DNA of 64,000 nt from Enterococcus florum (GTDB taxonomy: Bacteria > Bacillota > Bacilli > Lactobacillales > Enterococcaceae). The DNA lies in NCBI RefSeq assembly GCF_004309355.1, contig NZ_BJCC01000006.1:1-64000 (forward strand), written 5' to 3'. This document shows positions 53,783-63,906 of the stretch, piece by piece. Numbering within the stretch: position 1 is the first letter of the stretch; each line of letters begins with the position of its first letter. The translations under genes and the position numbers were made by a program. The notes beneath the pieces are model-generated. The model worked only from the letters and a program-made list of their open reading frames with translations. It searched no databases and had not been told where the DNA came from.

Positions 53783-54079
53783 ATGAAAAAAAGAAAAGTT
53801 CCTTTGCGAAAATCGGTCGTTTCTGGTGAAATGAAACCAAAAAAAGAATTGATCCGTATCGCTAAGTCGAAGGAAGGCGAAGTGTCGATCGATCCGACTG
53901 GAAAGAAACCAGGAAGAGGGGCGTATGTCGCTCTAGAGCCTGAAGAAGTAAAAGAAGCTTGGAAGAAAAAAATCTTAGATCGAGTCTTGGATATCGAATT
54001 GACAGAGGATTTTTATCAAGAACTTTTAGACTATGTGACTCATCAAAAAGCCAGAAAAGAGCTTTTTGGTAATGAATAG
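53783..54079 (+). CDS. rnpM: RNase P modulator RnpM (YlxR)
   Basis: A 98-residue basic protein of the YlxR family with the RKVPLRKSVVSGEMKPKKEL start and the conserved GRGAYVAL core. YlxR binds nucleic acid and modulates RNase P. It is joined to ylxQ by an overlap and follows nusA by 18 bases, as in most Firmicutes. Confidence 0.92.
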   Translation: MKKRKVPLRKSVVSGEMKPKKELIRIAKSKEGEVSIDPTGKKPGRGAYVALEPEEVKEAWKKKILDRVLDIELTEDFYQELLDYVTHQKARKELFGNE

Positions 54080-54374
54080 AGACAAGGCGCTAAACATGTT
54101 AGGTTTAGCCATGCGTGCAGGCAAACTGATCACTGGTGAAGAAATGACGATCAATGAGATTCGAAAAAACAAGGTCAAGTTGGTCATAGTCGCTTCAGAC
54201 GCCAGTGAAAATACGAAAAAAAAGGTGACAGACAAAAGCAAGTTTTATCAAACGGCATATCTGATGGACTTTTCGGAAAGTGAGCTGACCAATGCGATCG
54301 GCAGGCCGCGAAAGGTCATCGGTGTAATGGATACAGGATTTGCCGAAAGGATCGTGTCGTTAATAAAAGGTTAG
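54072..54374 (+). CDS. ylxQ: L7Ae-family RNA-binding protein YlxQ
   Basis: A 100-residue protein of the L7Ae/L30e fold that binds kink-turn RNA. It begins MNRDKALNMLGLAMRAGKLITGEE and contains KVKLVIVASDASENTKKKV. The ATG at 54072 overlaps the rnpM stop by eight bases; a TTG six bases upstream is possible but less likely. Confidence 0.92.
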   Translation: MNRDKALNMLGLAMRAGKLITGEEMTINEIRKNKVKLVIVASDASENTKKKVTDKSKFYQTAYLMDFSESELTNAIGRPRKVIGVMDTGFAERIVSLIKG

Positions 54375-54386
54375 GAAGGTGATTGC

Positions 54387-57188
54387 ATGGGAAAAAAACG
54401 AGTATACGAATTTGCCAAGGAAATTAATCAATCAAGTAAGGAAGTTGTGGAGCGAGCGAACAAGCTAGGGATCGATGTCTCAAACCACATGGGTGCATTG
54501 TCGAGTGATGATGAGTCCAAATTGAAGCAAGCTTTTTCAAGCAAATCGTCGCAACAAGCAAATACTCAAGCAAAACCATCAGCTAACCAGCACGAAAAAC
54601 CGAAGTTTAGAAGTTCAAGAAACAATCCGAAATTTCAAAATAGAAAAGCAAACCAAGAAGCCGCTAGACAGACGGGTGGTTATTCACAACAGCGATCAAC
54701 CAGTAATCAACACGGCCAAGGACAACAATCCAGCAATCAAGGTAGACAGGGGCAAAGACCAATAAATAATCAAAATCAAAGACCAACTAACCAAGGTGGA
54801 CAAAACCAACGTCCAGCAAATAATCAAGGTCAACGACCAACTAATCAAGGCGGACAGAATCAACGTCCAGCAAATAATCAAGGCCAACGACCAACTAACC
54901 AAGGCGGACAAAACCAACGTCCAGCAAACAATCAAGGCCAACGACCAAACAACCAAGGCGGACAGAATCAACGTCCAGCAAATAATCAAGGCCAACGACC
55001 AGCTAATCAAGGTGGACAAAATCAACGTCCAGCAAATAATCAAGGTCAACGACCAGCTAATCAAGGTGGACAAAATCAACGTCCAACGAATAATCAAGGT
55101 CAGCGACCAAACAACCAAAGTGGACAGAACCAACGTCCAGCGAACAATCAAGGTCAACGACCAAACAACCAAGGCGGACAAAACCAACGTCCAGCGAATA
55201 ACCAAAGTCAACGACCAAGTACTCAAGGCGCACAAGGCCAACGTTCGAACAGCCAGGGCGGCGGGCAAGCAAACCGGAATAAAAACAACAATTACGGAAA
55301 CCAAAACCGTAACAGTTATGGCGGCAACAATAATTTCCGCAATAAGAACAAATTTAATAAAAAAGGCAAGAAAGGCAAACAGCAGCAAAGTCAGAAACCT
55401 GCTGTACCGCCACGTAAATTCCGTGAGCTGCCTGAAATCCTTGAATATACAGAAGGAATGAACGTAGCAGACATCGCGAAGAAAATCTATCGCGAACCAG
55501 CAGAGATTATCAAAAAGCTATTCATGTTAGGTGTGATGGTCAACCAAAACCAACCATTAGACAAGGATACGATCGAGCTGTTAGCAACGGATTACGGCAT
55601 TGAGCCGCAAGAGAAAGTCCAAGTGGATATTGCCGACATCGACCGCTTCTTTGAAGTAGAAGAAGTGAACGAGGAAAATCTGGTTCCGCGTCCGCCCGTT
55701 GTAACGATCATGGGACACGTTGACCACGGGAAAACAACTTTGCTTGATACCTTGCGTCATTCACGAGTAACCAGTGGAGAAGCAGGCGGAATCACACAGC
55801 ATATTGGTGCCTATCAAATTGACATCAACGGCAAGCCAATCACGTTCTTGGATACACCAGGACACGCGGCATTTACCAGCATGCGTGCGCGTGGAGCAAG
55901 TATCACGGATATTACCATCCTAGTGGTGGCAGCTGATGATGGTGTTATGCCGCAGACTATTGAGGCGATCAACCATGCGAAGGCTGCAAAAGTTCCGATT
56001 ATCGTTGCAGTCAATAAAATCGATAAACCAGGTGCGAATCCAGAGCGGGTCATGCAAGAATTGAGTGAACGTGAGTTAGTGCCAGAAGCGTGGAGCGGCG
56101 ATACGATCTTTGTTGAAATTTCAGCGAAATTCAATCAAAACATTGAAGAATTACTAGAGATGATTTTATTGGTAGCTGAAGTAGAAGATCTGAAGGCTGA
56201 CCCAACTCAAAATGCGATCGGCACAGTGATCGAAGCACGTTTGGATAAAGGAAAAGGCCCAGTAGCGACCTTACTTGTTCAACAGGGGACGTTAAAAGTC
56301 GGTGATCCAATTGTTGTGGGAGACACCTATGGACGCGTTCGGGTAATGACCAATGACATTGGCCGCAGAGACAAAACTGCTGGTCCGGCAACCCCAGTTG
56401 AGATTACTGGTCTGAATGATGTGCCACAAGCCGGCGATCGTTTCGCCGTATTCGCAGATGAAAAAACAGCGCGTGCAGCTGGGGAAGAGCGTGCAAAACG
56501 TGCATTGCTCGAACACCGCAGTGCCAATGCTCGTGTGACGCTTGATACCTTGTTTGAATCACTCAAAGAAGGCGAATTGAAAGCTGTAAATGTCATCATC
56601 AAGGCAGACGTACAAGGATCTGCAGAAGCACTGGCGGCGTCTCTGCAAAAGATCGATGTTGAAGGTGTTCGTGTCAATATCGTCCATTCTGCGGTCGGCG
56701 CAATCAATGAAAGTGATGTAACCCTTGCAGCAGCAAGTAACGCAATCATCATTGGGTTCAATGTGCGTCCTACACCACAGGCCAAACAACAGGCGGATGG
56801 GGAAGAAGTGGATATTCGTTTGCATCGAATCATTTATCAAGCGATCGAAGAAATCGAAACAGCGATGAGAGGGATGCTTGATCCTGAATACGAAGAAAAA
56901 ATCACTGGTCAAATGACGGTTCGTGAAACATATAAGGTATCGAAAGTCGGCATCATTGCAGGTTGTTATGTCAACGAAGGCAGCATTTCTCGTGACAGCG
57001 GTGTTCGTGTCATCCGTGACGGTATCGTAATTTTTGAAGGCAAACTTGCTAGCTTGAAACGTTTCAAAGATGACGTGAAGGAAGTCAAAATGGGCTACGA
57101 GTGTGGTGCCATGGTTGAAAACTTTAACGATCTAAAAATTGATGATGTGATCGAAGCCTTTGTGATGCAAGAAATCAAAAAAGCGTAG
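54387..57188 (+). CDS. infB: Translation initiation factor IF-2 with repeat-rich N-terminal region
   Basis: A 933-residue IF-2. The N-terminal IF2N domain (1 to about 50, [25 protein letters not shown]) is followed by a long disordered Gln/Asn/Gly/Pro linker (about 60-325) with eight 18-residue repeats. A second IF2N-type domain lies at about 350-410. The GTPase has [12 protein letters not shown] (about 441), DTPGHAAF and NKID, and domains II to IV complete the factor. The linker is the variable part of IF-2 and is unusually regular here. GTTAGGAAGGTGATTGC lies just before the ATG and includes AAGGTGAT. Confidence 0.97.
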   Translation: MGKKRVYEFAKEINQSSKEVVERANKLGIDVSNHMGALSSDDESKLKQAFSSKSSQQANTQAKPSANQHEKPKFRSSRNNPKFQNRKANQEAARQTGGYSQQRSTSNQHGQGQQSSNQGRQGQRPINNQNQRPTNQGGQNQRPANNQGQRPTNQGGQNQRPANNQGQRPTNQGGQNQRPANNQGQRPNNQGGQNQRPANNQGQRPANQGGQNQRPANNQGQRPANQGGQNQRPTNNQGQRPNNQSGQNQRPANNQGQRPNNQGGQNQRPANNQSQRPSTQGAQGQRSNSQGGGQANRNKNNNYGNQNRNSYGGNNNFRNKNKFNKKGKKGKQQQSQKPAVPPRKFRELPEILEYTEGMNVADIAKKIYREPAEIIKKLFMLGVMVNQNQPLDKDTIELLATDYGIEPQEKVQVDIADIDRFFEVEEVNEENLVPRPPVVTIMGHVDHGKTTLLDTLRHSRVTSGEAGGITQHIGAYQIDINGKPITFLDTPGHAAFTSMRARGASITDITILVVAADDGVMPQTIEAINHAKAAKVPIIVAVNKIDKPGANPERVMQELSERELVPEAWSGDTIFVEISAKFNQNIEELLEMILLVAEVEDLKADPTQNAIGTVIEARLDKGKGPVATLLVQQGTLKVGDPIVVGDTYGRVRVMTNDIGRRDKTAGPATPVEITGLNDVPQAGDRFAVFADEKTARAAGEERAKRALLEHRSANARVTLDTLFESLKEGELKAVNVIIKADVQGSAEALAASLQKIDVEGVRVNIVHSAVGAINESDVTLAAASNAIIIGFNVRPTPQAKQQADGEEVDIRLHRIIYQAIEEIETAMRGMLDPEYEEKITGQMTVRETYKVSKVGIIAGCYVNEGSISRDSGVRVIRDGIVIFEGKLASLKRFKDDVKEVKMGYECGAMVENFNDLKIDDVIEAFVMQEIKKA
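54786..55217 (+). repeat. Eight tandem 54-bp repeats inside infB
   Basis: Eight in-frame units encode variants of (T/A/N)[17 protein letters not shown]. Differences are mostly synonymous third-base changes plus a few substitutions (NQSG, RPTNN, NQSQ). The region is open in other frames simply because of its repeated composition. Confidence 0.92.
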
Positions 57189-57205
57189 AGAAGGAGGCAT
57201 TTCTT

Positions 57206-57553
57206 ATGCCAAACTATCGTGATCGTCGCGTAGCGCAAGAAATTTTAAAAGAAGTCAATGACATTTTGCGCAAACGGGTTCGTGACCCGCGCGTCCAAAA
57301 TGTCAATATCACCGATGTCCATGTAACCGGAGATCTGCAGCAAGCTACGATCTATTACAGCTTGTTGTCAGATAAGGCATCAGAAAAACAAAAAGCGCAG
57401 GAAGGGTTAGATAAAGCGAAAGGATTAGTTCGCCGTGAATTAGGTAAAGCCTTATCGATTTACAAGACCCCTGAATTATTATTTGAGTTAGATGAATCAG
57501 TAGAATATGGTTCAAAAATCGACCAAATGATTCGCGATCTGCATAAAGAGTAA
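57206..57553 (+). CDS. rbfA: Ribosome-binding factor A
   Basis: A 115-residue KH-like 30S assembly factor beginning [21 protein letters not shown] and containing [28 protein letters not shown] precedes the ATG. It ends the nusA-infB operon before a terminator. Confidence 0.96.
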   Translation: MPNYRDRRVAQEILKEVNDILRKRVRDPRVQNVNITDVHVTGDLQQATIYYSLLSDKASEKQKAQEGLDKAKGLVRRELGKALSIYKTPELLFELDESVEYGSKIDQMIRDLHKE

Positions 57554-57560
57554 CGATCAT

Positions 57561-57593
57561 GAAACCTAGGCCGTGTGGTCTAGGTTTCTTTTT
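57561..57593 (+). terminator. Intrinsic terminator after rbfA
   Basis: GAAACCTAG pairs with CTAGGTTTC and five Ts follow. Confidence 0.85.
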
Positions 57594-57676
57594 ACTTTTT
57601 GATTATTTTCACAGCAGTATTCTTGAATATCTGTTAAAGTTGCTCTAAAATGGTCGAGCAGAGAGGATAGAGAAAC

Positions 57677-57970
57677 ATGACGACTGAATTTGAGGAACGC
57701 ATGCAACAACTGCATGCGGCGTATAAAGAATTTTCACCAGAAGAACGGAAATACTTGCTCCAACAAATCAAAAGAAACAACTTTTTGCTGTTTCGTAAAA
57801 CAGAGCGGATCAAACATGATCTCTTGCGAATGGAAGCCAGGAGAGCACAACTGTCATTGGATGAGAACTCAGAGGAATTGAGCCAGCTGGAAGATAAAAT
57901 CATCGCGAAAAAAACAGTTTTTCTGAAATGCTTAGCTGAAGCGAGAACCAAATGTCAGGGGCGTCAATAA
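57677..57970 (+). CDS. Hypothetical helical protein, 97 residues
   Basis: A charged, Leu/Glu/Arg-rich protein (MTTEFEERMQQLHAAYKEF.. RRAQLSLDENSEELSQLEDKII) that is probably all helical, with coiled-coil character and no membrane segment. AGAGAGGATAG is upstream of the ATG. Its stop codon directly abuts the GTG start of the antiporter gene, so the two are translationally coupled, and it may be a partner or regulator of that carrier. I do not recognise the family. Confidence 0.7.
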   Translation: MTTEFEERMQQLHAAYKEFSPEERKYLLQQIKRNNFLLFRKTERIKHDLLRMEARRAQLSLDENSEELSQLEDKIIAKKTVFLKCLAEARTKCQGRQ

Positions 57971-60031
57971 GTGCTGCTGATTGAAATAATTATTTTTCTG
58001 GCGATCACCATCACCTTATCCAATGTTTTAGCGAAAGTGCTTCCGACAGTACCTATGTTTATGATCCAAATCGTTCTAGGCATTTTGCTGGGATTAACTG
58101 AAATTGGGCGATCGATCAATTTCCAACCAGAAGTTTTTTTGGTCATGATCATCGCTCCGTTGTTGTTTCACGAAGGTGAGACTGCAGATATTCCGGCGAT
58201 TTTAGAGCATTATGGTGCAATCATCTTTCTGGCGTTTGGCGGAGTGATCCTGACGCTCTTTAGCATCGGGTTGGTTACTCATCAACTGCTGCCGACATTG
58301 CCTTTAGCTGCATGTCTGGCTTTTGGTGCGGCTTTAGGACCTACCGACGCAGTTGCAGTGAAATCTTTAGCGCAACGTTTGAGAATGCCAGGAGCAGTGA
58401 TGCATATTTTAGAAGGAGAAGGCTTGCTGAATGATGCTTCCGGGGTTACTGCTTTTCAATTTGCTGTCGCAGCATTGGTTACGGGCCAGTTTTCCGCTGC
58501 AGACGCTTCATTTTCGCTTCTAACCTCGACACTAGGAGGCGTTTTAGCAGGGGTCATCGTTGTGTACGTCAAAAGACAATTGGTCCAACTGATTGAACGA
58601 ATCTCCGCAAAGGATATCACGGGCTACTTACTAATCGAATTGACCCTGCCTTTTTTGGCATATTTAGCAGCGGAGCTTCTTCATTCTTCTGGGATCATTG
58701 CAGCAGTAGTCTGCGGAGTATTGGAGTCTCGCGGATTCAGAAAAATCACGTTGTTTGATGCAGAACTCTCCAATGTTAAGGAGACAACCTGGCAGACGAT
58801 TAGTTTCACCTTAAATGCATTGGTCTTTTTATTCTTAGGGATCGAATTGTCTCAGGTTTTTTCACCTATTTGGAACAGTCGTACGTACTCAAATGTACAT
58901 CTGTTTTTGATTATCGGCGTACTCACAGCCCTTCTATTTATCATCCGGTATTTATTCATTACTCTGTTTTATTTGATCACCAAAGGCTTTAAATTAACAA
59001 GACAGTATTTCCGAGAGCGACTGATTTTAACAGTTGGCGGTGTCAAAGGGACAGTCAGTATTGCGACTATTTTTATTCTGCCGACTACAATCAATGGGAT
59101 GGACTTCCCTGAACGTTCATTGTTGCTGTTCATGACAGCCTGTGTCACCTTCTTAAGTTTGATCGTCGGCATGATCTTGCTGCCATTACTTGCAGATGGT
59201 GAAAAAGAGGTGGCACCAAACTTTCGCCAAGCCCAAATCTATCAACAAGTAATCGAGACATTGAGAAATGGAATCGAGACAGAGCAGTTGTCGGAGAAAG
59301 AAATCTTCGCAACACAGGCAGTGATTACTAACTATCAGGAACGTATTCAAGAGCTGTACACGGAGACGATGTCGAAAAGTGTGCAGCAAGAATTTCAGGA
59401 GATCCAAGCTTTGATTATTTCAGTAGAGCGGGATGGATTAGACGAAAGCTATCGACGACAATTGATCGATCAAGAAGGCTATCGAATGTATTACCGCTTT
59501 GTTGCCCGTTTTCAACAGACAGTTTCCCGTCAAATCTTGTCTTTTATTGGGTTTTGGCTGATTTTCGTTCGACGCTTTCTTAGAGTCGTTTTTCATCCGC
59601 TGCTGTTTTGGAAACGGCGCCGATTTAATCAAAGGACCGGATTATTTGATCGACAAGACCTCTCTATGGTAAAGAAAGTCTTTTTGCGCAACAGCCAGAC
59701 AGTTTTGTCTAGTTTGGATAATTTGCGGGATGTGTACGACGAAGAACTGATCGATTTCTTTATTGCTGAGCGAGAAAATCTAATGGATCAAGTAAAAAAA
59801 AGGGGGCTTATTGGCACACTTTTCATTCAACAGGATCCCATGTATACAAAGGAATTGTTGAGGGGATATTATTTGGAAAGAAAAGTGATCGATGAGTATG
59901 AAAGCACAGAAGAAATTTCGACCTTTGAAGCCAACAATTATCGGCACAGGGTTAATCTGCTGGAATCTTATACGATGCGCCAGCCTTCGGATCCGCCGCT
60001 TCGATTTATTGCGAAAAAAAATAAAAAATAA
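57971..60031 (+). CDS. CPA1-family Na+/H+ antiporter with long cytoplasmic tail
   Basis: A 686-residue protein. About 12 membrane segments fill residues 1-410, with the ion-binding core in ALGPTDAVAVKSLAQR, LEGEGLLNDASGVTAFQ and LTVGGVKGTVSIAT, typical of NhaP/NHE carriers. The C-terminal about 270 residues are cytoplasmic and helical (ERIQELYTETMSKSV onward) and may be regulatory. The GTG start at 57971 follows the preceding stop without a gap. A role in pH or sodium tolerance is likely. Confidence 0.87.
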   Translation: MLLIEIIIFLAITITLSNVLAKVLPTVPMFMIQIVLGILLGLTEIGRSINFQPEVFLVMIIAPLLFHEGETADIPAILEHYGAIIFLAFGGVILTLFSIGLVTHQLLPTLPLAACLAFGAALGPTDAVAVKSLAQRLRMPGAVMHILEGEGLLNDASGVTAFQFAVAALVTGQFSAADASFSLLTSTLGGVLAGVIVVYVKRQLVQLIERISAKDITGYLLIELTLPFLAYLAAELLHSSGIIAAVVCGVLESRGFRKITLFDAELSNVKETTWQTISFTLNALVFLFLGIELSQVFSPIWNSRTYSNVHLFLIIGVLTALLFIIRYLFITLFYLITKGFKLTRQYFRERLILTVGGVKGTVSIATIFILPTTINGMDFPERSLLLFMTACVTFLSLIVGMILLPLLADGEKEVAPNFRQAQIYQQVIETLRNGIETEQLSEKEIFATQAVITNYQERIQELYTETMSKSVQQEFQEIQALIISVERDGLDESYRRQLIDQEGYRMYYRFVARFQQTVSRQILSFIGFWLIFVRRFLRVVFHPLLFWKRRRFNQRTGLFDRQDLSMVKKVFLRNSQTVLSSLDNLRDVYDEELIDFFIAERENLMDQVKKRGLIGTLFIQQDPMYTKELLRGYYLERKVIDEYESTEEISTFEANNYRHRVNLLESYTMRQPSDPPLRFIAKKNKK

Positions 60032-60035
60032 GACA

Positions 60036-60105
60036 CCCCTCATTCTTGAGAACGAACTTTGCGAACGAAAGCAAAGAAGACTTCCTGATTGAGGGTTTTT
60101 CTTTG
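60036..60105 (+). terminator. Probable terminator after the antiporter gene
   Basis: CCCTCA pairs with TGAGGG, with an inner TTTGC/GCAAA hairpin, and a T run follows. Confidence 0.5.
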
Positions 60106-60124
60106 TTTTTTCTACTTTTCGATA

Positions 60125-60133
60125 TGGTATAAT
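60125..60133 (+). promoter_or_regulatory. Extended -10 promoter of truB
   Basis: TGGTATAAT is an extended -10 about 36 bases before the truB start; the -35 region is only T-rich. Confidence 0.55.
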
Positions 60134-60168
60134 GGCAACGTTGAAATTTCTTGAAACGGAGTAGATCA

Positions 60169-61089
60169 ATGGACGGAATTTTACCTTTATGGAAAGAGCG
60201 CGGTATGACCAGCCACGACTGTGTCTTTAAACTACGCAAAATCCTGAAAATGAAAAAAATCGGTCACGGAGGCACCTTGGACCCCGATGTCGACGGAGTA
60301 TTGCCGATTTGTATTGGCAAGGGAACCAAAGTAATCGAATACTTGCAGGAAAACGGCAAAATTTACGAGGGAGAGATTACATTAGGTTTTTCGACAACGA
60401 CTGAAGACAGCAGTGGTGATCTCGTCGAAAAACAACCGGTCACCGAGGCTGTTTCGATCGAAGAGATCGATCAAGCGATGCGGCATTTTATTGGAGAAAT
60501 CACTCAAGTGCCTCCTATGTATTCTGCAGTTAAGGTCAACGGGAAACGGCTATATGAGTATGCCAGGGCCGGGGAAAGTGTGGAGCGTCCGATACGAACA
60601 ACAAAGATCGAAGTCTTCGATCGTATCAGTGCTCCTGTTTATGACCATGAACGACAAATCCAATCCTGGCGTTTTCGAGTGACTTGCGGCAAGGGAACGT
60701 ATGTCAGAACATTGGCTGTTGATTTGGGTAAAGCGTTGGGCTTTCCAGCGCATATGTCTGATTTGACCCGTCTAGCCAGCGGTGGTTTTTCTGTTGGGCA
60801 GGCGGTAACGTTAGAACAAGTCAAAAAACACATGGAGCAAAATACCTTAAATGAGATCTTGCAACCAATCGAACAAGCGGTGGTAGAATTTCCTCGCGTC
60901 GATCTGACAGAAGAATTATGGGAGATGGTGAAAAACGGCCGTCCCATGACAGCTAAAATGCTCGGTGCAGCAAATACAGCAGCAGATTTAACGGCTGTTT
61001 TTTACCAAGACCGTTTAGTGAGTCTGTATGGAAAACTTCCAGATAAAGCAGGGCTATTAAAACCTGTGAAAGTGATACGAAATGAATAG
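60169..61089 (+). CDS. truB: tRNA pseudouridine(55) synthase
   Basis: A 306-residue TruB. It has DGILPLWKERGMTSHDCVFKLR, the catalytic Asp in GHGGTLDPDVDGVLP, and YSAVKVNGKRLYEYAR. The C-terminal RNA-binding domain is present. The ATG at 60169 follows CGGAG at good spacing; an in-frame TTG at 60151 has no support. ribF follows after 15 bases. Confidence 0.95.
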   Translation: MDGILPLWKERGMTSHDCVFKLRKILKMKKIGHGGTLDPDVDGVLPICIGKGTKVIEYLQENGKIYEGEITLGFSTTTEDSSGDLVEKQPVTEAVSIEEIDQAMRHFIGEITQVPPMYSAVKVNGKRLYEYARAGESVERPIRTTKIEVFDRISAPVYDHERQIQSWRFRVTCGKGTYVRTLAVDLGKALGFPAHMSDLTRLASGGFSVGQAVTLEQVKKHMEQNTLNEILQPIEQAVVEFPRVDLTEELWEMVKNGRPMTAKMLGAANTAADLTAVFYQDRLVSLYGKLPDKAGLLKPVKVIRNE

Positions 61090-61104
61090 GAGAATCGGTT
61101 AGTT

Positions 61105-62046
61105 ATGGAAATCATCAAATTGCATCATCCTTATCATCCCTCTGAGATTCCAGCTGAAGAGGTCGTCATGGTTTTAGGCTTTTTTGACGGCGTCCATAAA
61201 GGCCATCAAGAGGTTATTCAAACAGGAAAAAGAATTGCACAAAAAAGAGAACTAAAATTGGCTGTAATGACCTTCAATCAGCATCCTGCAGTTGTTTTTC
61301 AGAAAGTCGACCAGCATCCGATCCATTATTTATCAAACTTGAACCAAAAGGAACGCTTGATGGAACAATTAGGCGTCGATTATTTGTACGAAGTAGCCTT
61401 TACTTCTGCTTTTGCTGCGCAATCACCGCAGGAGTTTGTGGATCGATACATTGTTGATTTGCACGGAAAGGTTGCTGTTTCTGGTTTTGATTATACCTAT
61501 GGCAAGGGAGCCGAAGCAGACGTAGCCCATCTGCCGATTTATGCCAAGGAACGTTTCGATGTAGTGACGGTTCCTAAACAAATCGATCATGACGAGAAAA
61601 TCAGTTCATCTAGGATCCGACGCCTGTTGAATGAAGGAAACATGGAGGAAGCGAATCATCTGCTGGGCTATATCTATGAAACCAACGGAATCGTGATCCA
61701 CGGAGATGCCCGAGGAAGAGAATTAGGCTATCCGACCGCCAATATCCAGATCGAGAATGACATGACTCTGCCAAAAATGGGTGTTTATGCCAACAAGGTA
61801 TTGGTCAATGGAGAATGGTATATCGGAATGGGCTCGATCGGACGCAACGATACCTTTGAACCAAATCGAAAAATCACCGTGGAGATCAATCTTTTAGACT
61901 TCGATCAAAATATCTATGGGGAAGAAGTGAATGTCCGCTGGTATTCTCTTTTAAGAGACCAAGTCAAATTTGAATCCGCTGAAAAGCTAATTGAACAATT
62001 GAAGATAGATGAAAACAATACTAGAGATTATTTTTTGCAGCATTGA
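61105..62046 (+). CDS. ribF: Bifunctional riboflavin kinase/FAD synthetase
   Basis: A 313-residue enzyme. The N-terminal FMN adenylyltransferase has LGFFDGVHKGHQEVI and KISSSRIRRLLNEG. The C-terminal riboflavin kinase has GDARGRELGYPTANI and PNRKITVEINLLDFD. The order truB-ribF is conserved in Firmicutes. GGAGAAT is upstream of the ATG. Confidence 0.95.
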   Translation: MEIIKLHHPYHPSEIPAEEVVMVLGFFDGVHKGHQEVIQTGKRIAQKRELKLAVMTFNQHPAVVFQKVDQHPIHYLSNLNQKERLMEQLGVDYLYEVAFTSAFAAQSPQEFVDRYIVDLHGKVAVSGFDYTYGKGAEADVAHLPIYAKERFDVVTVPKQIDHDEKISSSRIRRLLNEGNMEEANHLLGYIYETNGIVIHGDARGRELGYPTANIQIENDMTLPKMGVYANKVLVNGEWYIGMGSIGRNDTFEPNRKITVEINLLDFDQNIYGEEVNVRWYSLLRDQVKFESAEKLIEQLKIDENNTRDYFLQH

Positions 62047-62064
62047 TCTATCTTGTCTGATTAG

Positions 62065-62101
62065 ACCTGAATTCTTTGGCCAAAAGAGTTCAGGTTTTTT
62101 C
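62065..62101 (+). terminator. Intrinsic terminator after ribF
   Basis: ACCTGAATTCTTT pairs with AAAGAGTTCAGGT apart from one mismatch, and six Ts follow. Confidence 0.85.
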
Positions 62102-62268
62102 TATACCATTAAAAAATGAATAGAAGTGATCTTTATTCTCAATGTTATTGAATAGCAAAAGCGAAAATCATAACCGAAGATTCGAAAAGCTATTCCATTC
62201 TTTTGAATGATGATTGCGGAAGAGAGCAAAAATGCCACCGATTTACGAAAGCGTATCTCTCAGGTTAG

Positions 62269-62312
62269 AAACAGAAGACGACTGCATAAGGTGACGTTGT
62301 CTTCTGTTTTTG
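62269..62312 (+). terminator. Hairpin in the non-coding stretch after ribF
   Basis: AAACAGAAGACGAC pairs with GTTGTCTTCTGTTT (one G-U pair) and Ts follow. The stretch 62102-62551 shows no supported gene; the hairpin may end a small untranslated transcript. Confidence 0.55.
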
Positions 62313-62551
62313 CACGGTAGTGAGGAGAAGAACTGTATTTGCGAAAAAAATCTAATTGATGACGTCATGATGAGGACTGTTACCAATAATCTATTAGTTT
62401 TGGGGAACTGCAAGACGATTATCAACTGTATGTTGTTTTAAGCAGGAAAGCAGCATACGGAGACCATGAACCAGCGAGGCGGCGGAAATTTTGCCAAGTC
62501 CATCGCTGCATTTTGCGGATGTTTACACGTCACGGGCAGTAATATCCGCTT

Positions 62552-63754
62552 TTAGAACATAGATACCGATCGCTTTCTTTTGCTGAGAAGAGAAACAAAG
62601 AAAACGAGTGAAGCCATTAAAATGCAAGGAATGATCTCAAACTGTACAGGAGTGATCGCATGTCCTTTGAGATAAATAAACGCCCCCAGTATTTCGGTCC
62701 ACAAAAAGGCAAAGAAGAAGGAACCTATCCAAACGCGTTTACGAATAGGCGTTCTCTTGATTTGAATCAGGCAGCAGCTTAAAAAATGAGTAAACAGCCA
62801 AGCAAGCAGAAAACTGAAAGGGCCTGATCGTAAAACCGGCAGATGGAAGCCATTGCCAATTTCATATAGAATAATGATCACTATTGGATGAATGAAATAG
62901 TAATATTGAGAACATCGTCGAAGCTTGTCAGTAGGAAAAGAAAAGTGATACCGGCTTGTTGCACCTGTTAAAAATAGAAGAAAGCTAAATGGCACTAATA
63001 TAATTAAAAAATTGCAATCTAAACGGTTCAATTGAAAAGCAAACAGACCTTCTAAAATGAGAAACAAGCCAACAGGGAACAGCCAGCGCTTAAACAACTC
63101 TCTTTTCAGAAACAATTCATGTTGGTGATCAAAGATATAAAATCCAACAGTCGTGAAGATCAGTCCATAAAATAGACCGTTTCGCGTTGTAAAAAAGAGT
63201 TGAATAAACTGATCGAAGAATTGCCTAAATGCAGAGACAGTAATCAACTCATAATACGTTTCAAAACTGCCGAAGAGATAGAACAATCCTGCTATTAAGA
63301 ACACTGCTTTATAGGATAGTCGTTTTAAGAGGTGGTCAACGAGTACCAGCGAAAGCATCAATGCTGGGATATACCAAAGATGATAATAGGTGCCAATGTA
63401 GCCAAGACCAAAAAGCAAGGCAAAGGGATACATCGCCTGGCTGATTTGCAAATTTTGATGAAGCCAATCTAAGCCGATCGGTATGAATAAGAAGCTCCAC
63501 AGCAGATAATTTTTCCCCATAGAAAAGAGCTTCTGTTTGAAATAATTTGGCTGGTCGATGGTTTTCTTACGGATAAAATAGGCACCGCTGATAAAGAAAA
63601 ATGGGACAGCTAGTCGACAAAGAATGTTTTGAATGAAGAAATTTGCAAGAGGATGCCCCAGCATCGTCCCACAATGGACACAAATCACGAGTAGTGCTGC
63701 AGCAAATTTCATCACGTTTAACATTGAATAATTGATCGAATACTGCTTTTCCAT
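62552..63754 (-). CDS. Acyltransferase-3 family membrane protein
   Basis: A 400-residue protein with about ten membrane segments. The first has NVMKFAAALLVICVHCG with the family's conserved His, followed by FFISGAYFIRKK. Later helices carry HLWYIPALMLSLVLVD, the usual second motif. Such enzymes O-acetylate or otherwise acylate cell-envelope glycans. The ATG at 63754 follows GAAGGAGGG; a longer reading to 63817 has no ribosome site. It is isolated, so the substrate is unknown. Confidence 0.83.
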   Translation of the reverse strand: MEKQYSINYSMLNVMKFAAALLVICVHCGTMLGHPLANFFIQNILCRLAVPFFFISGAYFIRKKTIDQPNYFKQKLFSMGKNYLLWSFLFIPIGLDWLHQNLQISQAMYPFALLFGLGYIGTYYHLWYIPALMLSLVLVDHLLKRLSYKAVFLIAGLFYLFGSFETYYELITVSAFRQFFDQFIQLFFTTRNGLFYGLIFTTVGFYIFDHQHELFLKRELFKRWLFPVGLFLILEGLFAFQLNRLDCNFLIILVPFSFLLFLTGATSRYHFSFPTDKLRRCSQYYYFIHPIVIIILYEIGNGFHLPVLRSGPFSFLLAWLFTHFLSCCLIQIKRTPIRKRVWIGSFFFAFLWTEILGAFIYLKGHAITPVQFEIIPCILMASLVFFVSLLSKRKRSVSMF

Positions 63755-63856
63755 GATCAATCCCTCCTTCTTCTTTCCTGACAAGCTAAGTGTATAAAGA
63801 AAACCTCCGGAGAACATCCAACCAGAGACTGAATATTCTCTAAGACAAACTCACCG

Positions 63857-63887
63857 TTGACTCTCCAGTTACGGTAGACTTTATACT
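63857..63887 (+). promoter_or_regulatory. MerR-type promoter of the UvrA-like gene
   Basis: TTGACT (63857-63862) and TATACT (63882-63887) are 19 bases apart, the long spacing characteristic of promoters activated by MerR-family proteins. The spacer carries an imperfect dyad (ACTCTCCAGT against ACGGTAGACT). The regulator is not in this window. Confidence 0.6.
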
Positions 63888-63906
63888 ACAGGAAAGGGGG
63901 AGTGAC

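Noticed and set aside
54786-55217. Regular repeats that might suggest a CRISPR array
   Set aside because: The units are contiguous, in frame and inside IF-2, with no unique spacers and no cas genes.
54696-55461. Long open frames on both strands inside infB
   Set aside because: They arise from the 54-bp tandem repeat, which stays open in several frames; they have no ribosome sites and the infB frame is clearly the coding one.
62330-62380. ATGACGTCAT palindrome after ribF
   Set aside because: Ten bases is short enough to occur by chance and nothing around it supports a function.
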